From Yersinia hibernica (lineage in GTDB: Bacteria; Pseudomonadota; Gammaproteobacteria; Enterobacterales; Enterobacteriaceae), in the NCBI RefSeq assembly GCF_004124235.1, contig NZ_CP032487.1, positions 806,001-870,000 of the forward strand: DNA of 64,000 nt, given 5' to 3'. Of the stretch, positions 35,977 to 46,024 are shown in pieces; the stretch's first letter is position 1, and each line of letters begins with the position of its first letter. Made by a program: the position numbers and the translations under genes. The notes beneath the pieces are model-generated. The model worked only from the letters and a program-made list of their open reading frames with translations, made no database searches and was not told the DNA's origin.

Positions 35977-36727
35977 AATTAAATTACACCTGATAATCTC
36001 CCTTAATAACGTCATCTATCCGATAAAATCCCCCAGTTGAAATATCGGCAAATACATCGCAATCACTAGAGTTCCTACAATAGTGCCAATAATTAACATC
36101 AATATTGGTTCCAACATTTGAGTGAAATTATCCGCCAACTCCTGTGTTTGTTGTTGGTGCCAATTGGCCAGTTTCTCTAATAATATATCCAATGCTCCCG
36201 ATTCTTCACCTACGCGAACCATTTGTTGGCATAAGGGGGGGAATAGATGGTGTTGAGATAGAGTCATATGTAGAGGAACCCCTTGATTAATTTGCTTTTG
36301 AATGCTCCTTAATGCTTGTTGATAGATATCGTTGTTGATAGAACGAAGTGCGACATCTAACCCAGCCGTCAGCGGTAATCCAGCATGTTGAGTGATAGCC
36401 AGTGTTTGAAAAATTTGGCTAAGACAACTGCCGCGTATCAATACTGAGATTAATGGTATATGTAGTAAAAACTTTTGTTCCCATTCTTGGCATTGAGTTT
36501 TATGCCGACGAAGGTATAAATAGCTAATAAAAAGTAATGTTAATGATGCAGTAATGTATGGCCCGTAAGTCGTAATAAATGCGGACATTAATAGCAGTAT
36601 GGTCGTCAGCGCCGGTAAGGGTGTATCAAATGATTGGTAGATTTGTGCAAACTCGGGTAGCACCAAAACGAGCATGATAATGCTGACAACCAGCGCGATA
36701 ACGCAGACAAATACGGGATATTTAAGT

Positions 36728-36735
36728 GCCTTAAT
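36728..36735. repeat. Target-site duplication of the IS element, copy 1
   Basis: GCCTTAAT immediately outside the left end of the element. The identical octamer is at 38051-38058 outside the right end. Eight bases is a normal duplication length for the IS256 family. Confidence 0.9.
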
Positions 36736-38050
36736 GACCCTGTAAATAATTCTGTGTAACTGCCACCATATTAAAGGTGATCGCTCAGGCGGTCACCGAA
36801 CTCGATAATAAAACGACTCATCGCCAGCCGCCAGTTCTGGATCGGCATACTCCATTTTTTTGAAGCATCCTTGATCGCCAGATAAATAACCTTTCTCACT
36901 GAGTCGTCTGTCGGGAACACTTTGCGCTTTTTGATAGCTGCACGGATCACGCTGTTCAGCGATTCGATAGCATTAGTGGTGTAGATGGCTTTGCGGATGT
37001 CGGGCGGGTAGCCAAAGAACGTATTGAGATTTCCCCAGTGCGCACGCCAGCTTTTGCTGATTTGCGGGTATTTATCGTCCCAGGTTGCCGCGAAGTTATC
37101 CAGCGCCATCAGTGCCGCCGCTTCTGTCGGAGCCTGATACACCGTTTTCAGTCCGCTGGTGACGGCTTTGTAGTCCTTCCACGACACGTATTTCAGGCTG
37201 TTGCGCACCATGTGAATGATGCAAAGCTGGATATGCGTCTGTGGATACACGCTGTTTATCGCATCCGGGAAGCCTTTCAGGCCGTCCACACAGGCAATCA
37301 GAATATCCTGAAGGCCCCGGTTTTTAAGCTCCGTCAGCACACTGAGCCAGAACTTCGCCCCTTCGTTTTCAGCCAGCCACATGCCCAGAAGTTCTTTCTG
37401 ACCTTCAGTATTAATGCCGAGAGCGAGGAACACCGCTTTGTTTATCACGCTACCACTTTGACGAACTTTCACCACGATACAGTCAAGATAAACAATGGGA
37501 TACAGCGCATCCAGAGGCCGACTTTGCCATTCAGCAACCTGTTCTTTAACCGCATCGGTGACTTTAGATATCAGCGTGGGTGACACGTCCGCATCGTACA
37601 TTTCCTTGAATGTGGCGACGATTTCACGGGTTGTCATGCCTTTGGCGTACAGGGACAAAATCTGGCTGTCCATCTGCGTGATACGCGTCTGATTTTTCTT
37701 GATAAGCTGTGGCTCGAAGGTATTTTCACGGTCACGAGGCGTGCTCAGTTCAATCTCGCCATCGTCGCACAGCAGCGTTTTGGATGAATAGCCGTTGCGG
37801 GTATTTGAACCGGTTTTTGGGGCATTTTTCTCGTGTCCGAGGTGTTCAGTCAGCTCTGCATTGAGCGCTGTTTCGACGGTAAGCTTCGTCAGCATACGGG
37901 AAAACGCATTGAGATCGGCCTCGGTTTTGAGGCCTTTAGCCAGTTCTGCAGCGAGAGCTTTAAGTTTCTTCTCGTCCATAATTTGCCTGTCTCCGTTGTT
38001 GGAGTGAACATATCAAAAACAGGCAATTACACAATTTTAATTACAGTCTC
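36736..38050 (-). mobile_element. IS285-type insertion sequence (IS256 family)
   Basis: 1315-bp element with imperfect terminal inverted repeats, GACCCTGTAAATAATTCTG at one end and GAGACTGTAATTAAAATTG (reverse complement) at the other, then shared GTGTAA and TGCC. One transposase ORF nearly fills it. Length, ends and protein agree with IS285 of Yersinia. The element looks intact and is flanked by a perfect target duplication, so the insertion is probably recent. Confidence 0.92.
36771..37979 (-). CDS. IS256-family (Mutator-like) transposase
   Basis: DDE transposase, 402 aa, the IS285 length. The N-terminal region has LTVETALNAELTEHLGHEK and RNGYSSKTL; the catalytic first aspartate is probably in PIVYLDCIVVKVR, the second in ILIACVDGLKGFPDAI, with the family C(2)H-type IQLCIIHMVRNSLKYV, and the glutamate in YTTNAIESLNSVIR. 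All the expected motifs are present without frameshift, so it is probably active. Confidence 0.95.
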   Translation of the reverse strand: MDEKKLKALAAELAKGLKTEADLNAFSRMLTKLTVETALNAELTEHLGHEKNAPKTGSNTRNGYSSKTLLCDDGEIELSTPRDRENTFEPQLIKKNQTRITQMDSQILSLYAKGMTTREIVATFKEMYDADVSPTLISKVTDAVKEQVAEWQSRPLDALYPIVYLDCIVVKVRQSGSVINKAVFLALGINTEGQKELLGMWLAENEGAKFWLSVLTELKNRGLQDILIACVDGLKGFPDAINSVYPQTHIQLCIIHMVRNSLKYVSWKDYKAVTSGLKTVYQAPTEAAALMALDNFAATWDDKYPQISKSWRAHWGNLNTFFGYPPDIRKAIYTTNAIESLNSVIRAAIKKRKVFPTDDSVRKVIYLAIKDASKKWSMPIQNWRLAMSRFIIEFGDRLSDHL

Positions 38051-38058
38051 GCCTTAAT
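38051..38058. repeat. Target-site duplication of the IS element, copy 2
   Basis: GCCTTAAT, identical to 36728-36735, on the other side of the insertion. Confidence 0.9.
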
Positions 38059-38534
38059 CACTTTCTTTTGTAATTTTTGTTGCTGTTCCTGGTGTTGAAC
38101 TAACTGAACGCAGCACTGTTCCAAATTCCCCGTCAATTCCCCCATCGCAATGACGGGGGCATATAATTGGGGAAAGGTGTGAGGGTAGCATGCCATTGCT
38201 TCTGATAGTGACTGCCCCTGAGAAACCTGCTGACTTATCTCCTGTAATAAACACTGCCAAGGTAAGGCATCCATTTCTTTCGCTAACAACTGCAAGCTAC
38301 TCACTAAAGGCAGACCAGCTTGCAATAATGTTGCTAATTGGCGAGTGACCGCGATTAGACGGTGACCCCGCCAATAGCGAGTTGACAATTTTTTCCCACC
38401 TTTAACGCGCAAGGGTTGCAACCCATGGCGGAACATATGTTCATAGACAGTACTTCGCTCTGTTGCTAATAGCGCACCGGTTTGTAGTTGCCCAGTAGTG
38501 CTCACTGCTCTCCAGTAAAATAAGCGCTGATAGC

Positions 38535-40085
38535 TCACGGTGTTGCCTCTGTTTCTGTCTCTGTCTCTACTAGTAACCCTACAACACGATTAATTTCGCT
38601 GAGTGTAGTCACCCCGTTTTCGACTAATGTCAAACCCGCAGAAAGTAATGTGACTTGTTTTTGCTCCTGTGCAATTAGAGTGAGTTCCGATGGGCTAGCA
38701 TTATTGAGCAAAGCTTGTTGAATTGGTGGAGTGACATTTAACATTTCGTAAATACCTGTTCGACCATAATAACCGGCACAACAGTGCTCGCAGCCCACGG
38801 CAAGATAATGTTGTAGTGGACTTGCCCATATATTTGGTGAAGTTTGGAAAGGGGTAGGGGATGCCTGGCGACAGTGTAGACATAATCGGCGCACCAATCG
38901 TTGCGCGATGACTAATGTCAGGCTGGAAGCAATTAAGTGGCGTTCTACTCCCATTTGGGTCAAACGAACCAGTGTTTCGGCCGTAGAGTTAGTATGCAGT
39001 GTTGAGAGAACCAGATGCCCTGTAAGCGCTGCTTTAACTGCTATTTTTGCGGTTTCATTATCACGAATCTCGCCCAGCATAATCACATCTGGGTCCTGAC
39101 GTAGCATTGCGCGTAATACACTCGAAAAATCCAGCCCTATCTTACTGTTGGTTTGCGTTTGATTTATACCATCAACTTGGATCTCAATAGGATCTTCGAC
39201 ACTACAGATATTAATCTCCGGCTGGTTGATTTGGTCCAGACTACAATAAAGGGTAACTGTTTTACCGCTACCTGTTGGCCCAGTGACGAGAATCAATCCC
39301 TGTGGTGCTGAGAGCGCGCGAGTTAACTGTTTATGGGCTATTGTTTTTAGTCCTAGGGTTTCCAGTGTGGGTTGCTGCTGGGTATTGAGGATCCGCAGCA
39401 CGACTTTTTCACCATATTGCACGGGGATAGTCGCTATTCTCATCGAGTAACGGATACCGTCTAGCAGTAGTGCCAACTGACCATCTTGCGCTAACCGTTT
39501 TTCAGCAATGTTCAGCTTGGACATGACTTTTAGGCAACTGCTAATGCGGTTTGATAACTCGGCTGCTGGTGGTGGAGATTCATGTAATACACCATCAATT
39601 CTTAAGCGAATACGATAGTGATATTGATAAGGTTCAAAATGGATGTCAGATGCGCGTTTCTGAATCGCCAGTCTTAGTGTCTGCGTTATAAATTGAATAA
39701 CAGGTATATCACTTTCATTATCAAGCAATGTGTCATCAACACCCTCTTGTGGTGTATTGGATAGTCTTATCTTTGGTCGTTCTTCCTTTGGCTGGGATAT
39801 ACTAGGGTGGCTTTCTTTGGGTTCTGCTCCTTTGTTTGAAAAACCAATTGCAGATGGGGCCAAATTTAATGACTGTTCAATCTTGGCCTTCGGCCAGTAT
39901 TCCACCTTTATCTTACGGCCACATGTAAAACGCAGCGCTGTTAACAACACTTCATTTACAGGGCCAGATGACGCTATGGTCAGATTTTTATCATCGATTT
40001 TTAAAGCGATTGACCGATGACGGCGACAGAGCGTGTGTAATTCATTATTTATTGTCTCGTGTGGACATTCTATGAAGTCGGTCAT
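38535..40085 (-). CDS. hofB: GspE/PilB-type assembly ATPase HofB
   Basis: Hexameric ATPase powering pilin assembly or type II secretion. 516 aa from ATG 40085, chosen because AAGG lies about 9 bases upstream; an ATG at 40106 would overlap ppdD and has no ribosome site. Visible are the Walker A GPTGSGKT (about 269-276), the aspartate box DPDVIMLGEIRD, the His box LSTLHTN, and a zinc tetracysteine (CLHC and CEHCC). The N-terminal third is poorly conserved. Middle gene of ppdD-hofB-hofC. Confidence 0.93.
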   Translation of the reverse strand: MTDFIECPHETINNELHTLCRRHRSIALKIDDKNLTIASSGPVNEVLLTALRFTCGRKIKVEYWPKAKIEQSLNLAPSAIGFSNKGAEPKESHPSISQPKEERPKIRLSNTPQEGVDDTLLDNESDIPVIQFITQTLRLAIQKRASDIHFEPYQYHYRIRLRIDGVLHESPPPAAELSNRISSCLKVMSKLNIAEKRLAQDGQLALLLDGIRYSMRIATIPVQYGEKVVLRILNTQQQPTLETLGLKTIAHKQLTRALSAPQGLILVTGPTGSGKTVTLYCSLDQINQPEINICSVEDPIEIQVDGINQTQTNSKIGLDFSSVLRAMLRQDPDVIMLGEIRDNETAKIAVKAALTGHLVLSTLHTNSTAETLVRLTQMGVERHLIASSLTLVIAQRLVRRLCLHCRQASPTPFQTSPNIWASPLQHYLAVGCEHCCAGYYGRTGIYEMLNVTPPIQQALLNNASPSELTLIAQEQKQVTLLSAGLTLVENGVTTLSEINRVVGLLVETETETEATP

Positions 40086-40089
40086 TGGA

Positions 40090-40524
40090 TTAGGCCTTAT
40101 CATCAAAACGGAACACGGTCTTACAGCTATCTGTCAGGCTGCTATCTTCTGTTGTACATGTCCTTGTCCAGACTACATTTCCACTGCTGTTTATTGTTGG
40201 CGACATAGCCAATGTCAGATTGGTGAGTGTTTGCTTACCTGTAAATGTAATCACTCCCTTATCGATAGTTGTTGAGCTGACATATCGGGATGATTCCCCT
40301 GTGGGAATACCATGACTCCCACCATTACAGTTATCAAGACTGGCATGTTCCAGAGCACAAAGCTCTATGGCCATTTTGTATGGAACAATGGCTTGTAACA
40401 TATCGGTAAGGGCTGCTTTTTGAATATAACGTTGATAAGACGGAATACCAATACCACTGAGAACCGCAATGATGGCGATAGCGACCATCAGTTCAATTAA
40501 TGTAAAACCTCGTTGATTAGTCAT
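40090..40524 (-). CDS. ppdD: Type IV prepilin PpdD
   Basis: Major type IV pilin-like protein, 144 aa. Type III signal: short basic leader MTNQRG, cleavage before FTLIELMVAIAIIAVLSGIG, with glutamate at +5. A cysteine pair (ELCALEH and later TCTTEDSSLTDSC) probably forms the D-loop disulfide, as in E. coli PpdD, and the end VFRFDD also matches. ATG at 40524 has GGAGAG upstream; the longer frame to 40602 is spurious. With hofC broken this pilin probably cannot be assembled unless another platform protein substitutes. Confidence 0.95.
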   Translation of the reverse strand: MTNQRGFTLIELMVAIAIIAVLSGIGIPSYQRYIQKAALTDMLQAIVPYKMAIELCALEHASLDNCNGGSHGIPTGESSRYVSSTTIDKGVITFTGKQTLTNLTLAMSPTINSSGNVVWTRTCTTEDSSLTDSCKTVFRFDDKA

Positions 40525-40727
40525 TTGACACTCTCCATGTGTGTGAGAAAACGTAGGCAGAGTGCACTTTTTAAATTCGTAGTAATAGGGTGATAAGAGC
40601 AATTTTCGGAGTGTACTGCCGGATATTTATCTTCTTGCAGTTGAATCATCGATAATTTCGGCGGTGTTCGCAAAACAGAGTGAAAGCCTGCTATTGAGAG
40701 ACACTCGCCGAGAATAGTTTGGTAGGA

Positions 40728-41723
<996 letters not shown>

Positions 41724-41749
41724 TTATTATTAGGGGGCTTAGACAAGTA

Positions 41750-42307
41750 ATGCAGTTGGATAATGGCTGGATTTCAGGGGTCAAACGGGTTGTTTCCCCA
41801 CATTTTGATCAGCGGCCCGAAGGCGAGGTTCCTTCTCTGTTGGTGATTCATAATATTAGTTTGCCTCCAGGTGAGTTTGGTGGCCCGTATATCGATCAGC
41901 TGTTTACTGGCACTCTAAATGCTGATGAGCACCCCTATTTTGCTGATATTGTGCACCTGCGAGTGTCGGCCCATTGCTTAATTCGCCGAGATGGTGAAAT
42001 TATTCAATATGTTCCATTTGATAAACGTGCCTGGCATGCTGGAGTATCGACTTTTGCCGGACGTGAGCGGTGTAACGATTTTTCTATTGGGATCGAGTTA
42101 GAAGGGACGGATGTGTTACCGTTTACGTCCGCACAATATCGCAGCCTGACTGAGATTAGTGCATTGCTATTCGCGTCTTACCCGATAACCGCAGAACGTG
42201 TAACGGGCCACAGTGATATTGCGCCAGAGCGTAAAACAGATCCAGGCCCTGCATTTGATTGGGCCTTGTATCAACAGAGTTTAGCGAAGTTATCTTTACC
42301 ATCGTAA
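41750..42307 (+). CDS. ampD: 1,6-anhydro-MurNAc-L-alanine amidase AmpD
   Basis: Cytosolic zinc amidase of cell wall recycling that removes peptides from anhydro-muropeptides and so keeps AmpR from inducing ampC beta-lactamase. 185 aa. Zinc ligands are visible: the histidine in LVIHNISLPP (about 34), VTGHSDIAPERKTDPG near 154 with the aspartate at about 164. Start ATG 41750 as in E. coli. ampE follows. Confidence 0.97.
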   Translation: MQLDNGWISGVKRVVSPHFDQRPEGEVPSLLVIHNISLPPGEFGGPYIDQLFTGTLNADEHPYFADIVHLRVSAHCLIRRDGEIIQYVPFDKRAWHAGVSTFAGRERCNDFSIGIELEGTDVLPFTSAQYRSLTEISALLFASYPITAERVTGHSDIAPERKTDPGPAFDWALYQQSLAKLSLPS

Positions 42308-42440
42308 TGCAAAATTAATCCGAGGTTTATAGTCGAGCATGTATTTGCTAACCACCTTGGTTGTTATTGTTGTTCATACATGCCGGGAGGCATATGCCCT
42401 GTTTTTGGGCGGGTTAAGTGCAAAGGGAGAGTAGGAGCTA

Positions 42441-43295
42441 ATGACACTGTTTACGTTGTTGCTGGTGCTGGCATGGGAGCGCTTGTTTAAACTGGGCGAA
42501 CATTGGCAGCTAGATCATCGCCTTGAAGTAGTTTTTACGCGTTTACGTCATTTTTCGTTGGCACAAACAATTTTACTGACCGCAGTGTGGATGGCGCTGG
42601 TATGGCTGATTTTACGGCTGGTGGAAAACATTTTATTTGGTTTTCCCCTATTGCTGCTCTGGATACTAATTTGTCTGCTGTGTATTGGTGCCGGAGGAAT
42701 ACGTAAACATTACCGAGCCTATCTGAAGGCTGCACGTCAAGGTGATGCTCATGCCATGGATAAAATGGCTGAGGAATTAGCACTTATCCATGGTTTACCT
42801 ATGGATAGCGGAGAAAAAGCTAGATTGGAGTCTCTGCAAAATGCCTTGTTATGGATAAACTTCCGTTACTATCTAGCGCCAGTCTTCTGGTTTGTCGTCT
42901 GTGTTAACTATGGCCCAGTAGCATTAGCAGGGTATGCAATGTTACGTGGATACCAGACGTGGCTAGCGCGTCATTATACTCCTTTACAACGCTCTCAATC
43001 AGGTATTGATCGTATTTTGCATTGGTTGGACTGGATACCTGTGCGGCTGGTGGGTGTTGCTTATGCATTATTGGGGCATGGTGAAAGAGCCCTACCAGCT
43101 TGGTTTGCTTCATTGGGCGATTTTCGCTCTTCGCAGTATCAGGTGTTAACGCAACTTGCACAATATTCACTGGCACGAGAACCTCATTTAGATCCGGTGC
43201 AGACGCCACGGTCTGCCGTTTCTTTAGCACGAAAAGTGACCCTAACAGTTATTGTGGTTGTCGCTTTGCTGACTATTTATGGTGCGCTGATATAG
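42441..43295 (+). CDS. ampE: Inner membrane protein AmpE
   Basis: Membrane protein encoded with ampD, 284 aa, the E. coli length, with about four membrane helices (around 40-60, 65-85, 145-165 and 265-284). Conserved ampE features are [19 protein letters not shown] and the segment [12 protein letters not shown] near the C-terminus. Its role in beta-lactamase regulation is still unclear. The gap after ampD is 133 bases. A terminator follows. Confidence 0.94.
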   Translation: MTLFTLLLVLAWERLFKLGEHWQLDHRLEVVFTRLRHFSLAQTILLTAVWMALVWLILRLVENILFGFPLLLLWILICLLCIGAGGIRKHYRAYLKAARQGDAHAMDKMAEELALIHGLPMDSGEKARLESLQNALLWINFRYYLAPVFWFVVCVNYGPVALAGYAMLRGYQTWLARHYTPLQRSQSGIDRILHWLDWIPVRLVGVAYALLGHGERALPAWFASLGDFRSSQYQVLTQLAQYSLAREPHLDPVQTPRSAVSLARKVTLTVIVVVALLTIYGALI

Positions 43296-43300
43296 TGGAT

Positions 43301-43328
43301 TGGCTGATAATGATTTATCAGCCATTTT
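43301..43328 (+). terminator. ampDE terminator
   Basis: TGGCTGATAA (43301-43310), loop TGAT and TTATCAGCCA (43315-43324) form a perfect 10-bp stem followed by TTTT, six bases after the ampE stop. Confidence 0.88.
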
Positions 43329-43717
43329 CCTATGATTTCCTATTATTCTTATCTTTTCTGACTAATGGAATGTATTGTTCGATTTGAATTCTGCTTTATT
43401 TTTTCTTTATAAATCAAACTGTTGATTGTTTCTCATGTTGTCTTTGTCATTTATCTTAATCTCATTAAGTTTTATGTTTAAATTCTTTGGAAAACTTCTT
43501 ATTTGGAATTTAATGTTCATGGCAATCTTTTCTTTATTTGAAAATTAAATTCCGAACTATTCCTTTTTCTTATTTAACTATTAACCCTAATATCTGGCTA
43601 GGTCAATTCTATCGGCTTATTTGTTCATGCGTTACTAAAACTCATTTTGATTTTTTTAAATATTAATTTGAAATTTAGTGCTTTAAATTATGCCAGTAAC
43701 AAGTCAGGAATATAAAG
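43329..43717 (+). other. A+T-rich region upstream of the inverse autotransporter gene
   Basis: About 390 bases, very A+T-rich, with no gene seen. It should hold the promoter of the downstream adhesin gene. The composition resembles H-NS-bound DNA upstream of horizontally acquired surface genes, which is inference only. Confidence 0.5.
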
Positions 43718-44960
43718 ATGGGTTCTATTTTAAACAGCATAAGGTACTGCTTATGTTTTGATTTTCTCAAAAAGACAATTACATATATTCAAATATTTTT
43801 ACAAATACTATTGAGCACACTGCCATTATACTCGATGAGTTTCAGTACTCAGGCGAATAGTGACATTACAAAAAAAACATCTCTTTTTAAGCAACTTTAT
43901 ATTCTAACTTTAACTGATACACTTGAGTCGGTTGCATTGAGCTATGGCTTATCGGTAGATGAGCTTTGGGCATTAAATATCAATTTATATAACAAACGCA
44001 GTGACTTTGACGCAGTTAAATATGGTGCGGCTGTTTATGTCCCTCACCAAGAGGAAGAACCAGAAAATACACAACAAGCATCTATGGTTGCTTCTCATTT
44101 GTCACAGATCGGGAGTTCATTAAGCAGTGAGAACAGTACTGATGCATTCTCTCGCTTAGCCAAGGGGGCACTGTTATCTTCCGCGGCTCAATCTGTCGAG
44201 GAGTGGTTAGGCCATATTGGCCAGGCTCAGGTTAAATTACAGACTGATGATAAAAATGATTTCAGTGGTTCAGAATTGGATTTATTTATCCCCCTTTATG
44301 ACCGACCGGAGAAGTTAGCTTTCAGTCAGTTTGGTTTTCGTCGTATTGATCAACGCAATATCATGAATATTGGGCTAGGTCAGCGCCATTATTTGTCTGA
44401 TTGGATGTTGGGATATAATGTTTTCTTTGATCAACAAATATCTGGCAATGCCCATAAACGCTTAGGGCTGGGCGGTGAACTTGCTCGTGATTACTTGAAG
44501 CTTTCCGCCAATAGCTATCATCGTTTAGGTGGATGGAAAAATTCCACTCGGCTAGAAGATTATGATGAGCGTGCGGCTAGTGGCTATGATATTCGCACTG
44601 AAGCTTATTTACCTTATTATCCGCAGCTCGGCGGGAAGCTGATGTATGAGCGATATTTCGGTAATGAAGTCGCGCTGTTTAGTATTAATGAGCGGCAGAA
44701 AAACCCATCAGCATTCACTGCTGGTGTGAGTTATACCCCTATTCCTCTGGTGAGTTTAGGCCTAGACCATACTATGGGCAACGGTGGCAAAAATAAGACC
44801 GGATTAAATTTAGCCGTTAATTATGAAATAAATACGCCATGGCATAAGCAGATTGACCCCGCGGCAGTACAAACTACCCGGACTTTGGCCGGCAGCAGAA
44901 TGGATTTGGTCGATCGTAATAATAATATTGTGTTGGAGTACCGTAAGCAGCAGGTTGTGT
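43718..44960 (+). pseudogene. Inverse autotransporter (invasin/intimin family), truncated after the beta-barrel
   Basis: 414 codons. Residues about 20-45 form a hydrophobic export signal, 61-108 a LysM-like domain (LTLTDTLESVALSYGLSVDELWALN), and about 140-400 the 12-strand outer-membrane barrel (FGFRRIDQRNIMNIGLGQRH; GYDIRTEAYLPYYPQLGGK). The frame ends LVDRNNNIVLEYRKQQVV. In family members this motif is the junction to the Ig-like passenger, which is missing here. The stop codon TAG is made by host GTTG joined to TGTAG, where the presumed prophage end begins, so the passenger was probably separated by the prophage. AGGA upstream supports ATG 43718. The remaining barrel could still be inserted in the membrane, but without an adhesive domain. 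Confidence 0.82.
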
Positions 44961-45021
44961 AGCGCGGCGATTTTTTCTGCATAGATTAACGACCATTTTT
45001 ACATAACCCCACCGCGCTACA
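44958..45021. repeat. Inverted repeat at the presumed prophage right end
   Basis: TGTAGCGCGG (44958-44967) is repeated in perfect inversion as CCGCGCTACA (45012-45021), 44 bases apart. It could contain transposase-binding end sites of the phage, or be a transcription-stopping hairpin. Position at the first base of the prophage favours an end-related role. Inference only. Confidence 0.45.
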
Positions 45022-45027
45022 ACTCTA

Positions 45028-45048
45028 TATTTTGCACTATGCAAAATA
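45028..45048. repeat. Perfect palindrome near the prophage right end
   Basis: TATTTTGCA, CTA, TGCAAAATA: 9-bp arms with a three-base centre. A+T-rich and without a T-run, so more like a protein-binding site than a terminator. It lies just beyond the 3' end of the Gin remnant. Confidence 0.5.
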
Positions 45049-45053
45049 GGCCG

Positions 45054-45240
45054 CTACGGGCTTTCATTGTCGGTCAATATGTCTCTGCGCTCTTCTGCTG
45101 GAATTTATTTGTAGATAGTTTTAGGTGATACATCTAGCACTAATGCAACTTGATGTAAGGTGGCACCGTTTTTAAACATACGTCTAGCTCGCGCAACAAC
45201 TTTAGTTGTCATTATCCTGCGGCGCCATCCGACTGCGGCC
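45054..45240 (-). pseudogene. Gin/Pin-type DNA invertase, C-terminal remnant
   Basis: On the minus strand the segment encodes KVVARARRMFKNGATLHQV, then ALVLDVSPKTIYK, a stop, and IPAEERRDI. This is the C-terminal helix-turn-helix of serine recombinases, whose consensus ends STLYRYFPA, so the TAA (45111-45109) replaces a tyrosine codon. Upstream the frame soon closes and similarity passes into another frame. The N-terminal catalytic domain is absent. In Mu, gin lies just right of the tail-fibre genes, the same place. Confidence 0.75.
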
Positions 45241-45333
45241 CGCAGGCGGTTTATTATAAGGCCACCTCAAGTGGTACGGTGTCTCTATTTGTTATCGATA
45301 TAAACGGGTACACGTTCTAAGAGAGGGAATAAT

Positions 45334-45512
45334 ATGCATGTTCAATAGATGCTACTGAGGCAGTGATTATTAGTTATTTCTGCTGCCAGAAAGATCCAAC
45401 TTATTATGGATTTCTGGGGTAGGTTGAGGTCGATGACCCGAGGTACATCGTGTTTTATGAAAAGATGCCGGACTATGTTCAGGTGAATTTACCAACGAGT
45501 ATTTACCCTTAA
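45334..45512 (+). pseudogene. Tail protein / fibre-assembly remnant on the opposite strand
   Basis: The plus strand encodes IDATEAVIISYFCCQKDPTY, YGFLG, a stop at 45420-45422, then VEVDDPRYIVFYEKMPDYVQ and a few more residues. The ATEAxII-YF-PxDP-(x)n-GEVxxDDPRY pattern occurs at the N-terminus of small phage tail/fibre-assembly-associated proteins. A start ATG at 45334 is one frame away, so at least one frameshift plus one nonsense change. Its orientation is opposite to all other structural genes, as for the silent arm of an invertible fibre segment. Confidence 0.6.
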
Positions 45513-45595
45513 CTAAACTACTCAATCAATAGTTTTCTCGTTGTGATAGTCATTAAAATGAATAGGCCGAGCAATTAAGTCCGGTTTTGTATTTA

Positions 45596-46024
45596 CTATT
45601 CTGGCATATCTGACCATGCTGGATTGAGCATTGTTAAATCTGTGCGATTAACAGCAACCCGGTATTGTTTCCATTTTTTCAGCATCGCAACTTCCTCAGG
45701 TTTTGCATCGTCTAAATCAACTGCATCTTGAAGTGGCGCGATAGCCAGACCTGCGATTGTTAATAATCGATCCCTTTCTCTTTCATTTATTTCCAGAATC
45801 TCTTCTGCGCTTGGCTGGTATGGAACCGGCTCTGCAAAAATCCCATCTCTGTATGTCCAGCCCTCTTTGGGTGCGGGTTTCATCTCTGTGACGTCATACA
45901 TTACAGCGACAAAATCAGGCGCAAAGCGGTCTTTAATATCAATTTCTTTACCATCCAAATCAGTTACTGGAAGGATGATTTCAGCAACTTGCTCACGCTG
46001 TACAAAGGCATATATTTTCATCAA
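45596..46024 (-). CDS. Tail fibre assembly protein (Mu U-like)
   Basis: 142 aa. It resembles Caudovirales fibre-assembly chaperones: short N-terminal strand region, central GWTYRDGIFAEPVPYQPSAE and a helical C-terminus with LLTIAGLAIAPLQDAVDLDDA, then LKKWKQYRVAVNRTDL. Last intact gene of the late operon. It starts one base from the stop of the fibre gene, as expected of a chaperone for the preceding fibre. Confidence 0.85.
   Translation of the reverse strand: MMKIYAFVQREQVAEIILPVTDLDGKEIDIKDRFAPDFVAVMYDVTEMKPAPKEGWTYRDGIFAEPVPYQPSAEEILEINERERDRLLTIAGLAIAPLQDAVDLDDAKPEEVAMLKKWKQYRVAVNRTDLTMLNPAWSDMPE

Larger units (their letters stand above)
36016..38538 (-). pseudogene. hofC: hofC (GspF/PilC-like inner membrane protein), split by IS285-type element
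   Basis: Type IV pilus/type II secretion platform protein. The 5' part (38538-38051, GTG start, overlapping the hofB stop by four bases) encodes the first GspF domain (QLATLLQAGLPL, then GQSLSEAMACYPHTFP). The 3' part (36735-36016) encodes the second, with membrane helices and the end GTLVIAMYLPIFQLGD. Removing the insertion and one copy of the 8-bp repeat rejoins the frame as KKVIKALKYPVFV, which matches E. coli HofC (KVKSALRYPI). As it stands the first part ends VIKARL after three codons of insertion sequence, so a full platform protein cannot be made. Confidence 0.93.
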
